DNA of 29,619 nucleotides from an uncultured Oscillospiraceae bacterium. GTDB lineage: Bacteria; Bacillota; Clostridia; Oscillospirales; JAAYXM01. The stretch spans positions 1 to 29,619 of the forward strand of contig CAKUEM010000022.1 of the NCBI GenBank assembly GCA_934646115.1, given 5' to 3'. This document shows positions 1 through 5,900 of this stretch, piece by piece (within the stretch, counting starts at the first letter, position 1; every line of letters starts with the position of its first letter). Position numbers and translations under genes: made by a program. The notes under the pieces were generated by a model that made no database searches, was not told where the DNA came from, and was given only the letters and a program-made list of their open reading frames with translations.

Positions 1-1111
1 GGAGCACATCATACATGCCAAGCGCGGGCGCGGCGCTCATATCCTGCTCGCCAAACGCAGTAACGTCATGCCACGCGGTGCTTCGATAGGCATCGCGCAC
101 AACATCCCAGCTTTTTTCCGGCGCGGCATAGCCCCATTCCTGCCTTGTAAACTGGTTCCAAACCGTTGTATCGCCCCAGCCATTATAAGAATCCAAATTG
201 CCCTGTACAAACGCGACCTTCACACGCGGATGATTGCCGGGGCGCACATCGCGCTGCAAAAAGTCTGCAAATTCCGCCCAGTTGCGGCGATATTCCTCAC
301 AAAACGGGTGCTCTGCATCATAACGATATCCATAAGAATTCATGCCGTAATCTCCGCTCTCCGGGTAAATCAGGCTTGCGCCCGCCATATAGGCATAGTA
401 ATAAGCAAGGCGCAGGCGCTTGTATTTCAGCGGATCATCCTGCCGCAGTCCGCCATACCATTCATGCGCAATATGACAGCCCCAGAAATCGCGCCCGTAT
501 GCCTGCGACGCGCCGCGCGCGGAAGCGCACAAAAGCTCCGGATCGCCGCACATCATTTCGAGGAACGTATACTGCACACCGGCTTCGAAATTATAGCGGC
601 TGAGCATCGTTGCTTCAACGGCAAGCACGTTTTCCACCGCCAATGAATGGTCAAGATCAACCAGCTCATGCACTGTGTTGACATAATATTCCTTCGCCTG
701 CTGCATATCCGCAAAATCCTGCGGCGGGAGATGGCTCTGCGCGCCTTCATAATATCCGTCGAACCAGCTGGCAAAGCCGCCCGTTTCGCCGATCATGTCG
801 CCGATGAAATAATCGCCCGCAATTTCGCAGATATCATGCACAATTTCAGGCGTCAGATGGCTTTTGCGCCCAACCGGCGCACCGCGCTGCTGCGTATATA
901 AAAACGCAAAGCAGATATCATGCTCGGTGAAAAAGCGCGCCCATTCCAAAAAACGCGCTGCGCCGACCTCGTCTTTGCTGATATAAATCAAAACAAAGCC
1001 CAGTTTTTCCAAGTCATAGTGCGTGGAAATATAATCGATAAACGTATCATAGCTTGGTAAATGATCCCCGATCTCCAGTCCGATCCGCACTTGCTCATGG
1101 AGCTTTTTCAT
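1..1111 (-). CDS. Glycosidase-like protein of unknown family, 3' end cut by window edge
   Basis: An uninterrupted minus-strand frame of 370 codons runs from ATG at 1111 off the left edge, so the C-terminus is missing. The start is set by a good RBS (GGAAGGGG) just upstream. The protein begins MKKLHEQVRIGLEIGDHLPS and has no signal peptide or membrane segment, so it is probably cytoplasmic. It is rich in aromatic and acidic residues with blocks such as GDMIGETGGFASWFDGYY (about residue 105), GCHIAHEWYGG (about 215), YPESGDYG (about 250) and VAFVQGNLDSYNGW (about 305), a pattern typical of TIM-barrel carbohydrate-active enzymes followed by an amidotransferase-like domain. I do not recognise the family with certainty, so an enzymatic role on sugars is inference. 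It has its own promoter and does not form an operon with the next gene, which is divergent. Confidence 0.75.
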   Translation of the reverse strand, partial: MKKLHEQVRIGLEIGDHLPSYDTFIDYISTHYDLEKLGFVLIYISKDEVGAARFLEWARFFTEHDICFAFLYTQQRGAPVGRKSHLTPEIVHDICEIAGDYFIGDMIGETGGFASWFDGYYEGAQSHLPPQDFADMQQAKEYYVNTVHELVDLDHSLAVENVLAVEATMLSRYNFEAGVQYTFLEMMCGDPELLCASARGASQAYGRDFWGCHIAHEWYGGLRQDDPLKYKRLRLAYYYAYMAGASLIYPESGDYGMNSYGYRYDAEHPFCEEYRRNWAEFADFLQRDVRPGNHPRVKVAFVQGNLDSYNGWGDTTVWNQFTRQEWGYAAPEKSWDVVRDAYRSTAWHDVTAFGEQDMSAAPALGMYDVL

Positions 1112-1141
1112 AAAAATTTCCCCTTCCAATCAGATAGTTTT

Positions 1142-1170
1142 ATTGTATCATAATTTCACACACACTACAA
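1142..1170 (-). promoter_or_regulatory. Probable vegetative promoter of the glycosidase-like gene
   Basis: Read on the minus strand, TTGTAG (1170-1165) and TACAAT (1147-1142) are separated by 17 bases, with a TG one base before the -10 (extended -10). The predicted transcript starts about 25 bases upstream of the ATG at 1111. The -35 matches consensus at only three positions. Confidence 0.45.
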
Positions 1171-1277
1171 TCATTCCCCGCATGCTGCGCAAGAAAATGG
1201 TACAGCACAGCAAGAATTTCTTATCATTTCATGCGCCGCATCCTCCGGTAAGTACAGGCCGCGCGCAAAAATTCCGC

Positions 1278-1304
1278 ACCGCTTTGCACCCGGCGCATAC
1301 TATA
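1278..1304 (+). promoter_or_regulatory. Sigma-K-like sporulation promoter
   Basis: AC at 1278-1279, then 16 bases, then CATACTATA at 1296-1304. This matches the mother-cell sigma-K pattern known from Bacillus subtilis (AC, 16-17 bases, CATANNNTA) exactly. It would start a transcript near 1312, about 36 bases before the ATG at 1348. No good TTGACA/TATAAT pair was seen in the same place. The match is short, so it is suggestive rather than proof. Confidence 0.45.
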
Positions 1305-1347
1305 TAGTGAAGGAACACTTCAAAACATTTCAATGGGAGGTAATCCA

Positions 1348-2196
1348 ATGCCCGAAAAGGTTTCGCCCGGTCCTTTAAACGGTTGTCAACCGCCTGTAAA
1401 GGAAGCTGTGTGCATTCACACCAATCAGATATATGATTCTTGCAGAGATAAGGAATGCCTGGAAGATCTTCGCGTATATCCCACGCGCTGCGCACAGGAG
1501 ATTTTAGATCGCGCATCCAGCGTAAAGCCGAAATGCGCCGAGCTGCTCTGGACGCAGATCGATGTGCAGGAAGTCACATTTAATCGCGGCTTCTTTGCGG
1601 TAGATATCCGATTCTTCTATCGTGTTGTCGCCGAAGCGTATAGTTGCAGCGGACGCGCACAGGAAGTCTGCGGTCTTGCGATTTACGATAAGCGCGTCAT
1701 TCTGTTTGGAAGCGACGGCAATGTACGTATTTTCAACTCCAAGTCGAACCCGTTTAGCTGCGGCAAGATTTCGCAGACCAATATGCCGACCGCTGTGTTG
1801 GAGGCGGTAGACCCAATTTGTCTCGCCGTTCGCCTGGTCGACCAGTGCGACTGCCGCTGCAACTGCGACGATCCCTGCGAGATCCCGACCTGCATCAACG
1901 AGTGCTTCGGTGATGAGCTGGTCGTTGGCGGTGACAGCAAGCGCATGTTTGCAACGCTGGGTCAGTTCAGCATCGTCCGCTTAGAGCGCGACTCGCAGCT
2001 TCTTATGCCGAGCTATGATTTTTGCATGCCGCAGAAGGAATGCGCCGCGACCGGAAGCAACAGCGAGGACAGCGCCTGCGATCTGTTCCGCAAAATCAAA
2101 TTCCCGGTTGAGCAATTCTTCCCGCCGAGTTTTGGCAAATCTGCATGCAATGGCAAGAACGAAGAGCCGCATGGCTGCTGCGGCAGCGGGAAATAA
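1348..2196 (+). CDS. Cysteine-rich conserved protein, possibly a spore coat protein
   Basis: A 282-residue soluble protein with no signal peptide or membrane segment. I chose ATG 1348 because GGGAGG (1335-1340) is a strong RBS 7 bases upstream; an ATG at 1333 overlaps that RBS. It contains about 25 cysteines, including a dense cluster CDCRCNCDDPCEIPTC (about residue 170) and a C-terminal CCGSGK tail. A central block VCGLAIYDKRVILFGSDGNV is well-structured beta-strand-like sequence, the region most likely to be conserved between relatives. Cysteine-rich cytoplasmic proteins of this kind in Clostridia are often spore-coat or coat-assembly proteins cross-linked by disulfides; with the sigma-K-like promoter upstream that is my best inference. 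No enzymatic motif is visible. It is monocistronic, ending in a strong terminator. Confidence 0.85.
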   Translation: MPEKVSPGPLNGCQPPVKEAVCIHTNQIYDSCRDKECLEDLRVYPTRCAQEILDRASSVKPKCAELLWTQIDVQEVTFNRGFFAVDIRFFYRVVAEAYSCSGRAQEVCGLAIYDKRVILFGSDGNVRIFNSKSNPFSCGKISQTNMPTAVLEAVDPICLAVRLVDQCDCRCNCDDPCEIPTCINECFGDELVVGGDSKRMFATLGQFSIVRLERDSQLLMPSYDFCMPQKECAATGSNSEDSACDLFRKIKFPVEQFFPPSFGKSACNGKNEEPHGCCGSGK

Positions 2197-2206
2197 CTTC
2201 ATCAAA

Positions 2207-2242
2207 AAAGGGAGGGGGAAAAGTCCTCTCCCTTTGCTTTTT
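2207..2242 (+). terminator. Intrinsic terminator after the cysteine-rich gene
   Basis: A 12-bp stem (2207-2218 with 2224-2235, one G-T wobble) around a five-base loop, followed by GCTTTTT. It lies 10 bases after the stop codon. The A-run on its left side means it may also serve the convergent permease gene. Confidence 0.8.
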
Positions 2243-2255
2243 GCGCATACTGCTT

Positions 2256-3443
2256 TTAAATCGACCGCAACGCGTCGATCGGATTGAGCTGACTTGCCTT
2301 GCGCGCCGGCGTATAGCCGAATATAATTCCCACCGCCGCCGAAAATCCAACGCCGAGCGCGATCGCCGACCATGAGATCGCAAACGCGATCCCGATGATC
2401 TTCGTGCAGACAAATGAGATCAAAATTCCCAAAATCGTTCCGACAATGCCGCCAAGGAGAGAAAGCAAGATCGCCTCAACCAAAAACTGGATCTGAATAC
2501 GCCGCGGCTCAGCGCCAAGCGCTTTGCGCAGCCCGATCTCTGTCGTGCGCTCCGTAACAGACACGAGCATCATATTCATGATCCCGATCCCGCCAACCAG
2601 AAGCGAGATGCACGCGATGCCGATCAACGTGGTTTGAAGCATGTTTTGCATCGTTCTCATCATGTCAAGCAGATTTTCCATCTCGATCACGGTGTAGCTG
2701 TCGTCTTTATAGTTAAACGCCTCATCTAACCGCTTCTTGATCTGGTCTACCACAGCATCGGTATTTTCTGAATCCTCAAGATAAATTTCAAGCGCCGTCA
2801 CATTTTTCATATCAGCCATACGCATCACGTTGGTGTATGGTAAAATGATCGTGTCCTTCTGCCCCGTCATCGCGGTCATCACCGATTCCAGCTCGTCTGT
2901 CGTGTCGATAATTCCAATGATCTGATAGCTCACTCCGCCGATCAAAAGCGTTTTGCCCAGCGCACGCTCGCCCGGGAACAGCTTTTTCTGCATTTCGCGA
3001 TTGATCACGCACACACGGTTATGGTTTTCAATGTCCAAAATATTGATGGCGCGCCCTTCTTTTAAAACATCTTTGTTTCTACGAAAATATACCTCATTTT
3101 TTCCATCGAGCGTAATTTTTTCAAAAATTTTCCCGTTTTGATAAATATCCGCCACCGTGCTTGCGCTGGGCGAAAGGCCGCTCACGCCCTCAAGCGCGCG
3201 CAGCTCCGCCAAATCGCGCTCGTTCAGACCGGATTTCAAATTGGTTCCATACGCCTGCACGACCACGGTGTTCGCGCCGATACTGTCAAACTTTCGGTTC
3301 ACCTCGTCGATGACGGTCGTCATAAGCGTGACCAGGGCAATAATGGCGCAAACGCCGATAATAATGCCCAAAATTGTTAAAAAAGAGCGCAATTTATTGC
3401 ATTTTATGTTTTCCCAGGACATGCTGATACTCTCTTTAAGCAT
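2256..3443 (-). CDS. MacB-like ABC transporter permease (FtsX family)
   Basis: A 395-residue inner-membrane permease of the MacB/FtsX type. It has one N-terminal membrane segment (about residues 17-40, FLTILGIIIGVCAIIALV), a long extracellular MacB-type domain (about 45-265), and three C-terminal membrane segments with the family's ERTTEIGLRKALGA loop and a terminal TPARKASQLNPIDALR. ATG 3443 is preferred because GGAG lies 9 bases upstream; an ATG at 3452 is too close to it. Its start overlaps the end of the ATPase gene by 8 bases (ATGCTTAA), indicating translational coupling. With the ATPase and adaptor it should form an efflux pump for peptides, antibiotics or lipids; the substrate cannot be told. 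Gram-positives lack TolC, so it works at a single membrane. Confidence 0.92.
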   Translation of the reverse strand: MLKESISMSWENIKCNKLRSFLTILGIIIGVCAIIALVTLMTTVIDEVNRKFDSIGANTVVVQAYGTNLKSGLNERDLAELRALEGVSGLSPSASTVADIYQNGKIFEKITLDGKNEVYFRRNKDVLKEGRAINILDIENHNRVCVINREMQKKLFPGERALGKTLLIGGVSYQIIGIIDTTDELESVMTAMTGQKDTIILPYTNVMRMADMKNVTALEIYLEDSENTDAVVDQIKKRLDEAFNYKDDSYTVIEMENLLDMMRTMQNMLQTTLIGIACISLLVGGIGIMNMMLVSVTERTTEIGLRKALGAEPRRIQIQFLVEAILLSLLGGIVGTILGILISFVCTKIIGIAFAISWSAIALGVGFSAAVGIIFGYTPARKASQLNPIDALRSI

Positions 3444-4128
3444 CCTCAACATCTCCTTCGCTTAATTTCCCATCAAGGATCTTCACGATGCGGTTCGCGT
3501 GCGCCGCAATATTGCGATCATGCGTGATCATGATGATCGTGCGCCCCTCGCGGTTCAGTTCCTCAAACAGATGCATGACCTGCACGCCGGTTTTCTGGTC
3601 GAGCGCACCGGTCGGCTCATCCGCAAGCAAAATGGAAGGCTGCCCCACGACTGCGCGGCAAATGGCAACGCGCTGCTGCTGTCCGCCCGAAAGCTGTGAC
3701 GGGCGATATTCACTTTTTTCCGCAAGCCCCATGCGCTCAAGCAGCGCATACGCGCGCGCCTTGCGCTCTTTTTCCGGAATGCCGCCATACAGGAGCGGCA
3801 GCGCCACATTCTCTAAAATCGTGCAGCGCGGCAGCAGCTGAAACGACTGAAAAATAAATCCGATCTCGCGATTTCGGATACGCGCCAGCTCGCGTTCATC
3901 CAAATCGGCGATCAACCGCCCATGCAGATGGTATTCGCCGGAGGTCGGTACATCCAAGCAGCCGATAATATTCATCAGCGTTGACTTTCCGGAGCCGGAC
4001 GGACCCAAAACCGAAACGAACTCGCCCTCATGCACCTCGAAATTTACATGATCCAGCACGGTCGCAAGCTCGTCGCCAGACTCATAGCATTTCACGATAT
4101 CCCGCATCCGAAGCAATGGCGCCGTCAT
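3436..4128 (-). CDS. MacB/LolD-type ABC transporter ATP-binding protein
   Basis: A 230-residue cytoplasmic ATPase. Visible motifs: Walker A GPSGSGKST (42-50), Q-loop in FIFQSFQLLP (about 94), signature LSGGQ (146-150), Walker B ILLADEP (167-172) and H-loop histidine 203. This set and the NIIGCLDVPTSGEY segment are typical of the MacB/LolD/FtsE subfamily that powers FtsX-type permeases. ATG 4128 sits one base after the TAG of the adaptor gene; a GTG at 4137 in the same frame is an alternative start. The AAGGCGGG in the end of the adaptor gene can act as RBS. It overlaps the permease gene by 8 bases, so the three products are made together. Confidence 0.95.
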   Translation of the reverse strand: MTAPLLRMRDIVKCYESGDELATVLDHVNFEVHEGEFVSVLGPSGSGKSTLMNIIGCLDVPTSGEYHLHGRLIADLDERELARIRNREIGFIFQSFQLLPRCTILENVALPLLYGGIPEKERKARAYALLERMGLAEKSEYRPSQLSGGQQQRVAICRAVVGQPSILLADEPTGALDQKTGVQVMHLFEELNREGRTIIMITHDRNIAAHANRIVKILDGKLSEGDVEDA

Positions 4129-4129
4129 G

Positions 4130-5626
4130 CTATTCACCCGCCTTTTCCACCGCGCTGCGCGCGCCTGTCATAGCGGTCATATCGATCACCTTGCGCGGAT
4201 AATATACCGTTTCTCCGTCAGAAAGCCCTTCTTTGATCTCAACGCTCAATCCGTTGTTAATACCGATCTCGACCGGGCGCGTTGTGATCTTATCGCCTTC
4301 TTTGATAAATACATACGGCTTATTCTCATTATCAAATTGCAGGGCTCTCATCGAAATCGTGATTACCCCGGCTGCGCTTTGGTTCAGCGCCTGCGCCTCG
4401 ACCGACATGCCTTCCAGCAGGCGCGCGTCATACGGCAGCGCGATTTTTGCTTTAAAATAAGTAATATTTTTGATCGCATCCGTCTGCTGCGTCAGACGGC
4501 GAGTCACACCCTCAAGCTCCAGATCGAGCGCGCTGACCAGCACACGAACGGTTTTCCCCTCCTCGATCGCGCCGAGGTCATATTCATCAACCTTGACCAC
4601 CGCGTTGAGCGCGTCGTAATCCACAATGTCAAGCACCGGTGTTCCGGCTGCCAGCATAGTGTTTTCGTTCGCGTAGATTTCCGTTACCTTGCCCTTGATC
4701 TTCGCCGTGATCTCGCCGCTTGTGATCTGTGCCTTAACAAGCTCATACGACGCCTTCGCCTGTTCAAGCTGCGCCCGCGCCGCCTCTAAATTTGACGCAA
4801 TCACCGAGCCGGACACCAGATTATAATTTTTCTGTGCCTGATCGAGCTGTAATTTTGCCGCATCAATCGCTGTTTGCGCACCGGACTTTGCAATTTTTAA
4901 GTTCTCCTGCGCGGTACTTTTTTGCGAAAGCGCAGACTGATGCTGTGTTTGCGCCTGCTCCTGCTGCGTTTTCGCCGTATCGAGCTGTGTTTTCGCCGCA
5001 TCCAACTCATTTTTTGCGATCGCGCCCGCCTCAAACAAAATTTGCATATCGTCAACCGCATCCTGCGCGGTTTTTACGCCGCGATTTGCCGCTTCCAGCT
5101 GCGCCTGCGCGTTTTTTTCTGCCGCCGTGGCGGAATCGAGCGCACTCTGCGCCGCAGTGATCTGCTGTGCAGAGGTATTCTTCTGCGCATTTTCATAGTT
5201 TAAACGCGCGCTGTCGAGCGAGCTTTTTGCGGCATTGAGCTGCTGCGCCGCGCCGCTGCCCGCCGCATTGTCATAATTTACCTGCGCAAGCGAAACCGCA
5301 GCCGCCGCCTGCTCAAGCTGCGCCTGCATTCCGCTGTTATCGATCTCATAGAGCACATCGCCCGGCTGAACGATATCGCCCTCTTTGACATGAAATTTTG
5401 TAATTTTATAGCTCGCCTCCGCAAGCATCTGGCGCTTTTCCTCCGCCTCGATCTCGCCGCTGAAGCTATAATATGTTGCAATATCGCTGATTTTCGCCGT
5501 TTCGTTCTCATAGCCCGAATCGGCAGGGCGATTGAATTTCATCACAAAAAAAACAATCGTGAAAATCAGAATGATCCCGAGGATAATGCTCCGCTTGATC
5601 CATTTCTTTTTATTTTTAGACTGCAC
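4130..5626 (-). CDS. MacA/HlyD-like membrane fusion protein
   Basis: A 498-residue adaptor of an ABC exporter. A lysine-rich cytoplasmic start (QSKNKKKWIKR) is followed by one membrane anchor (about residues 12-30), a lipoyl-type segment (YKITKFHVKEGDIVQPGDVLYEID), a long alanine/glutamine-rich coiled-coil hairpin (about 95-290), the second lipoyl half (ITAKIKGKVTEIYANENTM) and a beta-barrel region. I chose GTG 5626 because AAGGAGGAG lies 5 bases upstream; the longer in-frame ATG at 5677 has no RBS and would add 17 residues before the anchor. It is first in the operon, followed directly by the ATPase. Its role is to couple the permease to an extracellular exit or substrate; the substrate is unknown. 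Confidence 0.92.
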   Translation of the reverse strand: MQSKNKKKWIKRSIILGIILIFTIVFFVMKFNRPADSGYENETAKISDIATYYSFSGEIEAEEKRQMLAEASYKITKFHVKEGDIVQPGDVLYEIDNSGMQAQLEQAAAAVSLAQVNYDNAAGSGAAQQLNAAKSSLDSARLNYENAQKNTSAQQITAAQSALDSATAAEKNAQAQLEAANRGVKTAQDAVDDMQILFEAGAIAKNELDAAKTQLDTAKTQQEQAQTQHQSALSQKSTAQENLKIAKSGAQTAIDAAKLQLDQAQKNYNLVSGSVIASNLEAARAQLEQAKASYELVKAQITSGEITAKIKGKVTEIYANENTMLAAGTPVLDIVDYDALNAVVKVDEYDLGAIEEGKTVRVLVSALDLELEGVTRRLTQQTDAIKNITYFKAKIALPYDARLLEGMSVEAQALNQSAAGVITISMRALQFDNENKPYVFIKEGDKITTRPVEIGINNGLSVEIKEGLSDGETVYYPRKVIDMTAMTGARSAVEKAGE

Positions 5627-5736
5627 AAGAACTCCTCCTTGACGCACAACACGAGCGCCATGCGCACCGTCTTGCAAATCGGCTCTTCCCCATTCTCCTC
5701 AGCATCTGATCGGTTACCATACTCTAATCTAAATTT

Positions 5737-5766
5737 ATTATAGCATAAATTCGCCATATCGTGGCG
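5737..5766 (-). promoter_or_regulatory. Extended -10 promoter of the MacAB-like operon with overlapping palindrome
   Basis: On the minus strand TGCTATAAT (5745-5737) is a perfect extended -10. There is no good -35; instead an inverted repeat CGCCA-TATCG-TGGCG occupies 5752-5766, exactly over the expected -35 position. A palindrome there is a classic operator position. The transcript would have a leader of about 100 bases before the GTG at 5626. Confidence 0.5.
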
Positions 5767-5835
5767 TAGTTTACAAAAATTTAACAACCGCCCGCATCTG
5801 CGCCTTGTAAAGGCGCGATTATGGCAAAAAAATTC

Positions 5836-5881
5836 AAAAAGCGGGACTTATCGGCTGATTTTCAGCCGATAAGTCCCGCTC
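5836..5881 (-). terminator. Intrinsic terminator after the SLH protein gene
   Basis: A perfect 19-bp stem (5840-5858 with 5862-5880) and 3-base loop. On the minus strand it is followed by TTTTTGAATTTTTTT, and it lies about 20 bases after the stop codon at 5901. No T-run follows on the plus strand, so it acts in the minus direction. Confidence 0.9.
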
Positions 5882-5900
5882 TGAATATGTAATAAAATAA

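Noticed and set aside
68..646. Plus-strand open frame over the first gene
   Set aside because: No RBS and no recognisable sequence; the minus-strand frame has RBS, start and protein-like composition throughout.
5626..5720. Leader peptide ahead of the membrane fusion gene
   Set aside because: A 29-codon arginine-rich frame exists in the leader but lacks an RBS.
5800..5816. Seven-bp hairpin GCGCCTT/AAGGCGC as a terminator
   Set aside because: No T-run on either strand and no gene ending there; the real SLH-gene terminator is at 5836-5881.
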